From Setaria digitata (taxonomy: Eukaryota > Nematoda > Chromadorea > Rhabditida > Setariidae), in the NCBI GenBank assembly GCA_003640385.1, contig RCAB01000079.1, forward strand, positions 1 through 64,000: 64,000 nucleotides of DNA, read 5' to 3'. The position numbers and the translations under genes were made by a program. Of the stretch, positions 22,367-36,500 are shown piece after piece. The notes below the pieces were generated by a model that was given only the letters and a program-made list of their open reading frames with translations, made no database searches and had not been told where the DNA came from. Every line of letters begins with the position of its first letter. Positions within the stretch are counted from its first letter, which is position 1.

Positions 22367-23135
22367 AATTTCTTTTGGCAGGAGGATGAGTGCAGATCGG
22401 GGAATTAATAAATATCAATTCAAGCAAAGGACAGGAATTTGAAAATCGCGTTAATGATAATTGAATTAATCTCGATCTGTTCAGCAGAATTAATTGCATG
22501 CAATAAACTGGCTCAGTTAAATTAGTCTTATTATAATCAAATGGCTATCATCATAAGCTTCATCTGGTTTGCAATACGAATCTCTGAATCTCATTAGTCT
22601 AATACTAATTACTACTGTAATCTTAATACAATTTTCAAACAGTTGAAATTTTAACATACAAATTTCCAATGCTTTCTCCTTCCTGGCTCTTTTCTCTCTT
22701 TATTACATTAGTTTGCTTAAATTTAATTTAATTAAGTGAAATATTTAAAAAATATTTTCTTTGCATTCACTTTTAGTAAATAGCTATGATTGCAAACCAA
22801 AGTGATTAATAAATGCACTTTCCAAACAAAGAAAAAACAATTGGAGGAAAAAATAACTTGAAAAAAAAAGAAAAACTAATTTGGTTGTTCATTGGCAAAT
22901 ATATCAAATTGAGAAGAATTTTAATTTGCCATCTTTATTTAATGAAAAATTGATCATCCGTTAACAGTATTCAGTGGTATAAACGGAAATTTACACGTGC
23001 TTGTTCCGGTATTCACCGATCAAACAACAATCATTTCTTCCCTTTTTTTTAATTAAATTTTTACTTTACGAATGAAAATGCTGTAAAAATTTGTTACACC
23101 GTAATTTTGTTCACCAAATGTTAACTTACAAATGA

Positions 23136-23180
23136 TGACATCAAGCTGACATCAATCTTGACATCATTTCAATGACATCA
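23136..23180 (+). promoter_or_regulatory. four phased TGACATCA octamers
   Basis: Identical octamers lie at 23136-23143, 23147-23154, 23159-23166 and 23173-23180, starting 11, 12 and 14 bp apart. The octamer differs by one base from the CRE palindrome TGACGTCA bound by ATF/CREB-type bZIP proteins. Spacing near one helical turn would place the sites on one face of DNA. Function is inference. Confidence 0.4.
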
Positions 23181-23599
23181 GTCCTTTTGAAGCGAATTAT
23201 TTTTTGGAAATGTAATTAATGAAAGAATTTTCTTTTGTTTAGTTTTCAAATTTGTTTGTTTTCTTGTTTGTTTTTATTGTTTTATTTAATGCATGTATGA
23301 GAAATGGAATAACCTTAAATTAAGTTTGAATAAGTACTCATTTTTAAAATTACCTCACTCCTAAATTATTATAGTTCCTTTCCTAATGAATATTCATTAG
23401 TAGTTTATATCTATCTTTTATCAAAGAATCTTAACTTGTTGTTTATTTCTAACATTTAATGACTTAGGAAGAAAATTTCTTACCACAATAAAATACAATC
23501 TGAAAAAAAAGTTAAATATAAATTAAACAAATATTTATATTTAGAATTTGTAAACATGTGATATTATTTCGAATTTTATAGTACAAAAATTTGATGATT

Positions 23600-23880
23600 T
23601 GACTAGTTTAAAATATTTTCCTTACAGTAATAAATTTTAAATGTTTTAAAATTTTAAAATGTTTTCCCTGTAGCGTGAAATTTTGGACATCCACAAAATT
23701 TGAAATATTTTTCTTACACTGAGAACTTCCAAAGTTTTGGAAAAATTACGAATATTTCTTTGCTCCAAGATTTCAAACATTTAAAAAATTTAAAATGCTC
23801 TTTTTGTGATAGCAAATTTTAAATTTTTAAAAAATTTCTTTTATGTTGCAAAGTTTTAAGCATTTGAAAAATGAAGTGGT
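23600..23880. repeat. degenerate minisatellite, unit about 45 bp
   Basis: Five to six diverged copies can be followed by eye. Each has a less AT-rich head (cctgtagcgtg, cttacactgagaac, ttgctccaagat, ttgtgatagc, atgttgcaaag) followed by an AT-rich body such as aaatttgaaatattttt. Confidence 0.5.
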
Positions 23881-24465
23881 GATAATGATGTCATCCTAAA
23901 ATAAATGAACATTACATATTCCTCAAAATGTAAGCATTAAATATTTCCAAAACAAACTCTTCCTCTTCTTACTTTTTTTTCTTCTACTGATGATAGTGAT
24001 AAAAATTAGCCATAATTACCATAAATGAAACTATGTAAATGCATATACATAAAGAAAATTTCTTATTAAAATTATCATACTAATAATATCAGAAAGCTAC
24101 TTACTGATATTTGGTATGATAAGAAATTTTTCAAGTTTCTCTTTGTTTTTTGTTATTATCAAGTGATAATTAATTAACTGTTGAAAGTGAGTATTTTAAC
24201 TGATAATTTTTTTCTATCCCCCGATAAGTATGTATTAAGTGAAAGGGTAGTTTTTTTTCTTTTTAGTTATAAATAGTAGTAATTAGTGGTAAAATTATTA
24301 CCATTTATGGAGCAAAAAAAAAAAAATCATTCATAAATACATGTATATACACATCCATTCATATCATTTCATATGCTATTAATTGTAAAGAACAGATGCA
24401 AGATGTGATGATGTGATAAATGTGTATGTATTTGAATTGATACAATTGTAATTTTTTTACTTTTG

Positions 24466-24555
24466 TCCTCAACTCAGTCGTGATTACCCTCTGAATTTAA
24501 GCATGTAACTAGGCGGAGGAAAAGAAACTAACGAGGATTTCCCTAGTAACGGCGA
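24466..24555 (+). rRNA. relic of the 5' end of 28S rRNA
   Basis: The sequence beginning ctcaactcagtcgtgattac, then ctgaatttaagcat, gcggaggaaaagaaactaac and gaggatttccctagtaacgg, is the conserved start of eukaryotic large-subunit rRNA just after ITS2. It carries substitutions (acccTctgaa for acccgctgaa, a changed tail after aagcat, a divergent tccctcagt region). Similarity stops at ggcga, where an AT microsatellite begins. It is a roughly 90-bp pseudo-rDNA fragment, not a functional gene. No 5.8S or further 28S sequence was found nearby. Confidence 0.9.
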
Positions 24556-27500
24556 TATATATATAGTCTAACTGAATGTTCATATTCATATGTTTTATAA
24601 ACTTTATGCTCAAAAAGCAAAGAATTACTAAAGTTAGATGAAGTACATTAGTCTAAATGCAAAATATATTTTTTATTTTCATACCATTAAAATTTCCAAA
24701 TTAAATTAAACATAAAGTGAATGTCCAAACTTTGACCACAATCAAGGCGAAGAAAATACTGAATTACTGGGCATCAATGTGAAAAATAATATTGCTATCC
24801 ATCGATATAACGTTTTCCTTCTAATTCTCAAGATAGATTGAATGAAAACACTTCAGCTGAGATATTTCTTCTAATAAATGACATTTATTGCTAGATCGAA
24901 GAAAAATGCACCATTTTTGTTTTTTTTTCAGTAACTTAATTTCAAATGTGCTACATTCTCATTTGCATTATAAGATAGTCATTCTAAGTTCCTGATACTT
25001 TGTTTTCCGATATATTGATATTGTTTTCTGGATATGCTATCTTCCAGGTTATTTATGACTCCCCTTCTCTTGTCACTTTCTCCATTCATATTTATTATCA
25101 AAATATTCATTCCCAAATAATTTAGTATTTAAATACAAACACAAATATGTTGAATATAATACAATTATAATAGACAGAACTTGAAACAAAAATTTCTGCA
25201 ATTTATATAATTGGTATTATTTGAAAGAAATTAAAAAAAAAAAAAAAACAAAAACAAAAATAATAAATGTGCTCCTTTATTTTCTTGCGAAACGAGTTAT
25301 TTGTTTTTTTTTTATTTTCAGAAAAAAAAAAAAATCATTTTTTTAATCATTTGTAGTTGTTGCTAGCAACGTGGAAAATCGGAAATTTTTCAAACTAATT
25401 TATGCTTTTTTGGCCTCATTGATAAAAACTATCCTATAAAAAAAAGAAATCCCGAAATCCATCAAACAATTTGTGAATAATTTTAAAACTTTGCAAAGTT
25501 TGCTGATTGCTATAATTGTCTTAGAAGACGTCATTTTGTTCTTTTTCCTTTCATTTCTTTTTTTATTAACAATAATTGTTTATTCCACAGATTTTACACA
25601 ATTAAAAATTGAAATCAATGAATAGTGGAATGGAAAAGAAAAAAGAGAAATGAATGAGAGCAGGAAAAAGGAAAACAAAAAAAACAAAAGATAAAAGCTT
25701 TTTTGTTTCTGTGAAGTATGAAATTTAATTCGTTAATTCCTCATAATGTCTAAATTTCCTTTTCTTTTCGCATAAATATATCTCAATTAAATTGCTTTTC
25801 CATTCTCTTCTCATAAGGGTTAGCGGTGGATAAACTAATTAACAACTGCTAGAGCTTACCTATCCTTACTTATGTTACATCATCCTTTCGTAGCACATAA
25901 ATAATTCTTAGACTTAGATACGAGTGAAAAGAGGGACGAAGAGGGAAATAAGTATCAACGGTATTCGAACGACTAAGCAAAAAATTTAATACAGCTATTG
26001 GTTAGAAACAATTATTAAAATTCGTAAGCTAAAAACTCGGCAACAAGTATGTTCCTATTTTAAAGGTCAAGCTGAAAGGTCAATCAGTTCGTCTCTCAGT
26101 CAGATTTTCTCTTTATTTCATGAAATAAACGTAATACGATTTAAAAAAAAAAAAAGTTCGGTCAAAAGAATTTATTTTTATATTAGAATGAACTATCAAT
26201 TCTTATAATACTTTATATTAATTTCTTTATTCCACATTTATTCATTAAATTAAGCAAAAGAAAAAAATTGAAAAAATTGACGACTCGAAAATGACAGCTG
26301 ATTACCTCATGAGTCCAACACCTGAATTAGTTGCTGTAGTGTCATTGACTTAACATTTCATTCTGTCTTCTGATACTCGATCTTTAGTATTCTGATGGAG
26401 AAGATGCCATTATTAGAATCATAAAATAAGACAAATCAATCACAAATCCACATTTTGCTATTTCATCTTCACTTTTTAATTAATTTTATTTCTTTTTTTT
26501 TCTTGGATATTTTAGTTCATATCTTTACACACTTTCAAATTTCCATTCTATTAATTTCATCAATTTTTCTGAATAATTCTTTAGAAGAAAAACAAAAGAA
26601 TGACAGAATAAATCTTATTATCCAATAAAAAGGGAAGGAAAAGTTGCAAATGAACTAACAGAAGAGAGAAGAAAGAATGAAAAGAAATTATCAAACGAAT
26701 TATCAAGAGTGTTCTATATGATTAAAAACTACTGAAATTTAATGTAAAATGTTGAAAAAAAACAAACAAATAAATAAATAAAAGCGACATGAATGTATCT
26801 AATTTCATGGCATTGGTTCATTAATTAATTTCCAGTAACTATTTACTAATCATATAACTACTTTTGGAAAATAATTGCTGATCACACAGCTACCAGTGAA
26901 AAATAATTTTGAATTTATGTGAAATATATATAAACGATTTCGAATTTATGCGAATTATATAGCTTAAAAGCTACGCCATTAATCGAATAATTAATTACTA
27001 AACATATAACTATTCAGCAGTCACGTAAAATTCACGTGGAACATATCGTTTGATTAAAATAAAGTTTGTTTAAAAAAAAAAACCACCAACTGTCTTCAAT
27101 TTTTTGTTTTTGGTGAAGGCGAAGAAAATGCATGACAGTCAAAAGGGATGATGTTGATGGATCATCAATTTTAAGGTGAAGAGGAAGGCAAGAATGAAAA
27201 CTAAAAATGATAAATTTGCTGGTTTCAAAAGTTCAAAATCATCATTTCACAAACTTTACTGAAGACTGAAAAGTTAAAAAGTGATATTCTACACGTAGCA
27301 AATATGCATATATGTGATGTCACAACGGCAAAATTTATACAGAAATCAAAATTCTTAAACAGTGTAATAAATTTCAAATTATATAACAACATCACAGCAC
27401 TAAAATGTACTTAAATAATTAACAAATAGATGAATTATTTGTTTGACGATTAAAATAATAAATGACAAAATTTGAAATAAATCACAGGATGATGGACGAA

Positions 27501-30500
27501 AAGTTTTGTATATATAAGTATAGTTTGAAATTCTGAGCCGTTTCACATAATTTATTTATGAAGTATTAAAAGGTTTTGTTAGCAAATGCTTTAAAAGTTT
27601 CCTGATCAATTAATGAGTGTAATTCTGAGGGTAATATGTAAGAATTGAGGTATCAAAACAGACCATGAATGATAATGTTATCATAGTCATCTGCTATGTT
27701 AGTCATCTTATTATAATAATGTTTTTTTTTTGCAAAAATTAACCACCTGTAATTAAAAATAAATGCAGGATTTATTAGAAATAGTTTATAATAGTATTTT
27801 AAAATCAGTGGCGGTATCATTATCATCTTGTTCACAAAGAAAAAAAATTTGAAATACATAGGATGTCAAAAAAATTTGTCTTTTCAGATGAACATTTTAA
27901 ATTTCATCTAAAATATGTTGTGATGACTTTTCTAAACACTAGAAGCAAATGAATTTCCTAAATGCTTTTTTTTTTACTTTTAAGTAAAAAGAAACAACAA
28001 GTGATGAAGATGATAAAAATAATTATTTAAATGATAAAATATTTTCCAATCTTAAGTAATTAATTAATTTAAAGTTAAACTCTAGTAATTCATTAATACC
28101 TTAACTAAAAGAAATTTATCGCTTGTAATGAAAAATTTTAACAACTTGAAATGGAAGGTTGTCAAATTTCTTCACAAAAGTGTTTACTTATATATACTCC
28201 AATGGAGAACTTCCTTTTCCAATTTTTTATATGAGTACAATTTGTAATTAATTATAATGGATTCTGTAATTCAAAAAAAAAGTAATAATAGTAACAATGA
28301 ATAAATGAATAAAAGTATGAAATTGAAGATTTCCATACCAACAAAAATAAATTTTTCTCAAAAAAAGAATCATTAAATTCTTTTATCATCTCTTTCTCAT
28401 ACTTCCAAAGGCTTTTTTTTCAAATGATATCAAATTGCGCTCATTTTCTCTACCATTTTGTGATAACAAAATAGAACGAATAACTTTTCGCGTAAAAATA
28501 GTAATTTTATGAGACAACTAAAAAAAGCTTTTTTTTCTTTCTTTCATTCTATCACTTAAATCCATAAAACTATCATTCCTTTTTCAACAAAAATGAAAAA
28601 AAAGAAGAAGAAAAGTTGTCCATCAATAAGGATAGCATTTTGGAAGAAAAAATCTTTTCACAAAGAAAGAAAAAGAGGGGAAAAGGCAAAGAAATGCACC
28701 AGCAATTTAATTTATTGCAAATTTGTTGCTTTTTTCTCACTTGTATTTTTTTTTCTTCATAACTATAAATTTTTCAAATAAAAATTTTATTTCCAATGCA
28801 AAATTTTCGTTTATAACTTATCATTTCGTCTTTGCTTCTTTCATTTCTTTTTCATTTGGTTTTTTCTTTTTGCCTTTCTCTTTTCCTTTTTTCTTGACGA
28901 AAAACACATCAGATATTAATGTCCCATGTCTTATTTGTATTTCCAACCGATTATAATTGCGAGAATTAATGTCGCATGTTAGTTGTGTCATTGCGGATGA
29001 AGTCTCCTTCTTCTTTTTCGGAAATGCATTTAAAAGTCGGTAAACGGGATAATATGTGTGTTAGAGGGTTGGACTGAATGACCGAAAGACTGAAATGCGT
29101 GATCGAAAGATGCTTTAATCGAATAAATGGATGAACGACTAAAAGTGTGATCAGAAGACTATAGTTTTTAAATTCATTTATTAAAGGGGATTTTGGCATT
29201 TGTGCTACTGTTAATAAATGGTACATTGTTCCTTAACAACCTGAAATTGCTTCCGTTTCGATTAGGCATCAGTAGGCACTCGCTTAACCGTAACTAGCCA
29301 TTCAGAGGAAGTATTTATTGTTTTACTGAATTTTCTGCAAATAGAGGTGCCAGTTTGCAAAATCAATTAATTTTAGTTGAAGTGAACAAGAAGAAGCAAA
29401 CAATTTGTTTCAGCTGAAAGTTCAATATGCTGTCACATTGTAGTTTAAATTTGCATCTTTTATGGGCATCATATGAAAATATTCGCTCTGCGATTGCCAT
29501 TTTGATAAAACGATAACAGATAATCAGTAAAATGTTGATAATGTGATGATGACTGTATAATGATTATAGAATAAATTCAGTACGGTTAATAATGCAATTA
29601 GGAAATGAAAGTAAGCACTTCTATTCATTCAACAGTCATTTCACTCACGCATTTATCTTTCCTCTCGAGAGCCCATTCTTTTTAAATTTGACAACTGAAA
29701 TAAAATTTCCTCGATAACGATTAGATTATACTTTGGAAACGATTAACGCCGTTTAACAAACATTCATCATATTAGCAATCATGATAATAAAAGTAAACTA
29801 TGAAATGAATTTAATGAACTCGTCAATTCTTGAAATTTAAATTTTATCTCAGAAAATGATTAGGAAGAGAGATCAGATAGAAAAAAAAACAATAGAAATT
29901 GAATTTGAGAAATAATTAGTTGAACTAGAAGTTAAGTCACCTGTTTACCGTAGTTTCATTAAAAATACTTTGCTCTAAACAAACCAAACAATGCAATATC
30001 ATTATCACGAAATGCTATTTCGATTAGCATTCCTTATCATTTTAATCAACATATACCATAATGGCATTGTTTACCGTCATCACTACTGTTATCATTATCA
30101 TTATCGTTACTGATACTATTGCTATTAATATTGTTATCAAAATTTCATTCTTATGAATGTAAAATGCACAACAGAAAGCACCAGCATTACTGCTATTATT
30201 GGTTGTTATCATTATCAACCATAGCCGTTATCAACATTCGTTAATAATTCGCATCAGTACCACATTGTTTGTTATCATATTTGTTTATCAAAATATTATC
30301 AAGTTTGGACTGACTTATTTTTGATTTTAATCTCTCCGGCTGTTGAATATTTTTAAAAACTTATCACCAGTTTGTCAGAGTGATAAGTTGGACAAAAAAG
30401 AAAATTTCTGTTGGATAGAGTATGTTGATTTAAAAAAATAAGAGTGATAAACAATGATCATCACTCAAAAAACTCAAATTTAAGTGAATTTAATGGAAGT

Positions 30501-33500
30501 CGATCAAAACATCGATTACAATAGGTCACAAATATCGAAATATTTTTGCTTTTGTGTTTTATTGTTTTGAAATGATAAAAGTTTGAATTTCAAAAATAAT
30601 AATAACAATAATATGAAGAAGAAGAAACGAATTGGATCTAAAACCTACAATGGTCTTCACTGCATGCAACGATCCAAATGGCACCAACTTCAGTGATAGC
30701 AAATTTCAAAAACGATTCATTCCGCAACTTTTCAAAAGTTCGACAAGTGAAAAGTCTGTGTTTGTAAAATTTGAAATTTAGAAGAAAAATTCTTGTTTAC
30801 AAAAATTTTCGTAATAGCAAATCAAGCTATAAAATGGCACGGATGTTGTTGCTAATCTTTTATCCTTAGGAATTGAACAAGTTTAAAATTTACAAATTAA
30901 ATTTAAAAAAAAATAGTTCATTCCATATTAAAGTAAAACTTATTTGTTTTTCTGTCTTTAATTATGTCTTAACTTATTTTGCATCGATAATAATATTTAT
31001 GATGTAAATGCATAAAATATTGTAATTTTATGATAACAATGAAATAATATCATTATGCTTCTAAAAACAACATGCTAGCGGCAACGGTCTTCTTAATTCA
31101 AAATTAAAAAAATAGTTATGATATCATTATATTTGTGATAACTTTAGTTTCATGATTGAAATACTTATTTTGTTTCCAGCAGCAATTTAAATACACACCA
31201 CTAACATCCAAAACAATATTTAGATTTTAAAAAGTGGCGAAATTTTTAAAATGCATTGAATATATTTGAGGTGTTTATTTAATATTTACGAAGACAAGGT
31301 ATTTTATGAAGAAGTATTTGAAATGATAAATAAACAACTGCAATTGTAATGCATTTTACTGAAATATATCCAAATTGCGAAATCAAAATTAAAATTATGA
31401 ATGTGATTAATGATTATCACTTGCACTTATTCCAGCATTTTGGTAAAATATATGTGAAATGATATGAAGCCATTAAAGGTAATGATATTTTTACTGCATT
31501 GGTAAGAAGAATATTCATTATATATTTTTTTTAGGATAAAAAGTTACTTTTGGTATTTATCAAAACTAAAATTTATGATTCATATGTTAAAAGTGATGGA
31601 ATGTTAATGATATAATATGTTTATTTGCTCTGAACTGTCAATATCAGAATGTATCACAGGCGTTCTTCTTATTCGTTCATTAATAGAAACAGTGGAAAAA
31701 AAAATTATTTTTTCAAATCTAGCTCAAAAAAAAAATTGAGCAAAAAATAAATAACTCATGAAATAAATGATAGAGCGTTGAAATTATCAGCAATCTGTGA
31801 TAAGGTATTTTCTCTTTGGTATGGACGAACCAACTTTTGTATAACAAGCTTGTATTAGTGAATGATTTAATAATCAAATGAAAATATTTTTTTCACTGGT
31901 ATGGAAATTTTTGATTTTCTGAAACAAAGCAAAAAGGAATAAACAATTTCCGATAAATAAAAGTAATTTCAGCTTGATACCGATAGCTTATCGATAGGAA
32001 TCATTATTTTCCAGGGTAATAATAATCCGCAAAAGAAACTTATAATAGAAATTATTCGAGAAGGAGTAAATGATTTACGTTTACAAAAGAAATCAAGAAC
32101 AAGCAACAGAAGGAATGCGTCATTTCTTGCTCAAATAGAAAAAAAATTTAAATGGAGTAAATAAAGATTGCAATTTTGAAAAATAACTTTTTGAGAAAAT
32201 GAAATTTTACTAAGAAGGGAAAATGACTGTATATTTTTGAGAAACATGCAAAAAAATTAAATGAATATAAAAAAGACAAATTGATGCATTCGAGTAATTT
32301 AAATTTAGTAGCTGAAACTAATTAAATTATATCATAAGTAATACGAACTGAATAATATGTTTTCTTTTTTTTTTTCACTTTAAGACTACGCATTTTCAAA
32401 ATATTCAACTTGCTTTGAGCAAAGGAAGTTAACTATTTCTGAAATAACTGAAGATTCCGAAGTGAAAAAAAATTTCAAAAAGTGAAAAGCAAAGAACAGC
32501 GAAGCTTTTTTGATGTTTTTTTTTTTTTTTTTATTCAATAAATACAACATCATACATTTTTCATGCAAATCATACGTCACTTTTAACTTCAATTTAAATT
32601 TTGCGTCATAAATTTCTGTACGTCGAATTCAAATTCGGTTGCATTTGACGTGATATATTTATCACTTATTTAAGGCAAAATAATTAATTCTTCAAATTCA
32701 TTATTAAAGTTTTGAATATTTTCTCATCGCCAACACTTTTCACTCTGTTTTTTCTTTTTTTTAAGAAGGGAAGGTAAGCTTCAGTGAAAAAAAAAAAAAA
32801 AAAGCTGAAGCAAATTTTCTTTTTAAATGACACAAATAACTGAAATACAATAAGTTGTGGTAGCAAATTTATTCAGATTGCAGTGCAATAAATGATATAA
32901 AATTGCGGAAATATTTAAAATCGAAAATATGACTGCCTGAAGTACTGAAAAAAAAATTAAAAGAAAAAATCTTCTTCTGGGAAATTTTAATAAAAAATGC
33001 GGAATGAAAAACTAAATAAATATTTCTGGTAGATTAAACATTAGAATGCATAATATTAATTATAAGAATGATGATTTTTTTAAAAGTTCTCGTTACTCTT
33101 GAACTGGTTAAAAATCAATTTTGTTTGAATAAATTATCATATTTACATTGCTCTTGCATCTTTTCTTTTTTTTTGCTAATACTACTAACATTATTGAGAA
33201 ACAATAGTTTTTCGAAACAATTTAACAAAGTGATACTTCGTTTGTAAAAATTGAAATTTTTGAATAGCATAGTAATCAAAAATTCAGACTAAAAAGTAAC
33301 ATGAAGGCTATAAAAAAAATATAAAAAAATTAAATATTTTATAACTTCTATTTTCAGATTTTTTTAATTAAAGATATTTCGCCGCGGTATTAACAAAACA
33401 GCGAAGTAATGGTTAGCTACTTTTCTTTTAAATTCAAATTTTCAATAGGTTCCATCGGTTCTGGACAGGAATGCGTCACTTTTTAAATGCTATCTTCGCA

Positions 33501-36500
33501 AAATTTATGTTTAAAAATCTTGCAGTTTTAAAAAAAAGCGATGGTTTGAATTATCAAAAATTTATAACATTATATTCATAATAGTTATAGTAAATTTATA
33601 ATATTAGATCCCAAATACTATCAATTACAACATGATGCAAAAATTAACTGCTATAAAAGGGAAACTATTAAACAACAATTATTTGCATATATTAAAGTTG
33701 TGTTTCAAAATTTTTCATTGAAAAGAACTTAGAAACTCAAATATATATAATTCATGGCATTTATAAATAGTAAATATTTCTTTTTCCATGACAACAAAGT
33801 TGTAAAAGTTCAGTCGAGAAAAAAATTGTCATCGATAATTTCGTTTTGGAAATACTTTCATTGCATGGGAAGAAGCGTTTCTATGCATCAAAATTTGTTT
33901 TGATTCATTCTGTAAAAGACAATGATATCATTGACACAGAATGCTTTGCAAAATTGGCTCAAATGGAAGATGAAGTAAAGTCGTATAGAATGGAAATCTT
34001 TTTTCATTCTAAATTATTTCAGTCAGATTCTTACCAGTTGTGTTACAGCAACAGTGTTTGGGGAAAAAGAGTTTTAAATCTTATTTGGTTATCAGAATAA
34101 ATCAGTGCTTAACCACTACACTACAAATAGACAAAATAATTCTGTAATTATACTAATGAACGTTATCGGAAGCCATTAACAATTTGTTCGGTTTTTCCTT
34201 CACTTACTCATATTGTAGTAATTGTCGTTGCAACTCTTATAATTTTCCTTTCCTTCCCAGTTGTTTAAAGAAATGCTTGTGAAAGTCTTTCATTTGCGTT
34301 TCTTTTAGAAGTTGACGGAAAGTTTCTTTTTTATCGCTGTTATCACAGAAAAATTTGTAAGTTGAGAAAATTTGCATGATTAAGCATACATATATTTAGC
34401 GCCTCGTCATTAGCTTCCGTTGAATTATGAACTCCATAAATATATAAATTAGCATTTGTGTTCGAAATTTGCTAAAATCCGGAATGAATAAATTTAAAAA
34501 AAAGTAAAAGGACAGATGACGTAAGTTACTCAGAGACGCGATGACAAGTCATTTAATTATTTCGACAGCAAAAACTTTCTGCTAAATGTCTATCCGACTG
34601 CTTTTAATATTACACATCCTCTACGTTTTTCGACCCCTAAACTCTTTCTAGTATTTTTTTTTCTCTTCTTTTCAAATCTAAACAGTAGTAAGATGTGATG
34701 CGATAAGAGATGTGATAAATGTGATGTGATAAAATTGTTGTGATATCACAACAGCATCATTATCATCATTTTTATCACCAATACTAACATCATCATTAAC
34801 ATCAACTAACCACCACATTGGCATCATCAACATTTTTGATAATGAAAGAAGAATGAGACTTGAACTTCAAATTCCAACACAATATCTTTTGCGTTTTCCT
34901 TGATCATTTGAAAATCTTTTTTCACTCTTGCAATCGGTTAATCTTCATAGAATAAAGGAAATTCATTACTTATCACTTTTATTAAGGCTATAATAGAAAT
35001 GCTAATTTATTAGCTGTGTTAGAATAGGAATAATTTGCAGCAAAAAATAAAGCGCAGCTTGATTTAATTTAAAATTATTGCTTTCTTTTGGAAGATTAAT
35101 TTGTTATCACTATGAAAATATTAAGATAACGATAGTGATTGGTGATGATAAGTGATGAAAATGAAAAACTTGCACAAAGTGGATGTTTTGCAATAAAATT
35201 GTCTAGTTATTCTTTAATAACTTTTAATTATTTGTCTTTTTCATTTTATCATTATAATAGAATATTATTTAAGAGAACTACAACAGAAAAAAAGTGTAAA
35301 ATGCGGAAAAAAAGGCAAATGAGAGAGCATTGGAAATTAAAGAGAGAAAAAGACGAAAATATGATGTAAACCGAATTGGCACCTGAAAAAACTCCAGTGC
35401 TACTACATTTCTTTCAATTAAGAAAATAAATTAATATTCGATTAAAACTTTTTTCTCCTTCAATGATTTTTTTTTAATCGAAAAGAAATTGAGCAAATGA
35501 GTCACTGAAAGTTTTAAGCTTTGGAACAATTTTGTTCATTTCTTGTCACTGGTCTTCAATATAGCCTAATTCTAGTGGAAACTATTATGAAAAGACTCAT
35601 CATAGATTATTTTAGCTAAAAAAAATAAAAGCTTTTATCGTCATCAGCATCAGTTTCTTCTACCTTTTTCTGCATTATTTTTTTTTAGCTTGAACAAGAC
35701 TCTAAATTGTAATTTGGAAAAAAAGTTTGAATAAAAATTTAAGTTTTAGTAATAGGCGAACTTTTTCTTCGGGGATTAAAAGGAAACAGAGAATAAGTAG
35801 TTAGGATTGATATTTTCTCGAGAATGAGCAGTGTGAAGTGTTGGAAGATTTGAGAAAGGAATATTCGACGGCTAGGAAAACGTTTAAGTTCTAATGAATA
35901 GTAATTAAACTTCAAGTTAAACTTTAAACCTTTTCAACTTCAATTTTTAGTTCTACTTTGAGACACTCGATGAACAATACAAGCTTTTTCGAACATTATA
36001 ATATTTCGGAAAAAAGCTTCGTTAATTTCGATTTTTAATTGTCAAATTAAAAATTTTAATAAAAACCGAAAATAAAACAAGTAAGAAATAGAAAAGATTT
36101 AATGGGGTGATTTTCTAACCTTAAATTAATTTTAAAGGAAAGTTTTAAAACACAAACACAAATAAAGTAAGAAAGAAGGATAAAGTTACTGGAAAAGTTT
36201 TGGGAATGAGTCTAGGGAATGTTTGAACAACAATTTTCCCAATAAAAGAATAAAATAAATGGAGTTTTTTGTAATATTTAAAGTCAATTGAGGCAATTTT
36301 AAATGTTTAATTTTAGCTATGACAGATTTTTAAATCTTTAAAAATTAGGCGACAAAATGAAAATAAATGGAAAAATTTACTTGTCAGTAGCTACCTTAAA
36401 CCGGGTTTATAAATTAGCTTTTTCAAATCAAATAACATCACATTTCACAACCATTTTGAAAATCAAAAATAATCTTTTTTTTTAATATACATTTTAGGAA

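Larger units (their letters stand above)
22367..24464. other. intergenic, AT-rich, with two repeat structures
   Basis: No gene seen. It contains the TGACATCA cluster (23136-23180) and the degenerate minisatellite (about 23600-23880), listed separately. Confidence 0.6.

Noticed and set aside
33846..34100. Plus-strand ORF of 84 codons (…DTECFAKLAQMEDEVKSY…)
   Set aside because: The peptide looks mixed in composition, but it has no recognisable domain, no signal peptide and no phase-matched neighbour; kept only as a possibility for transcript data.
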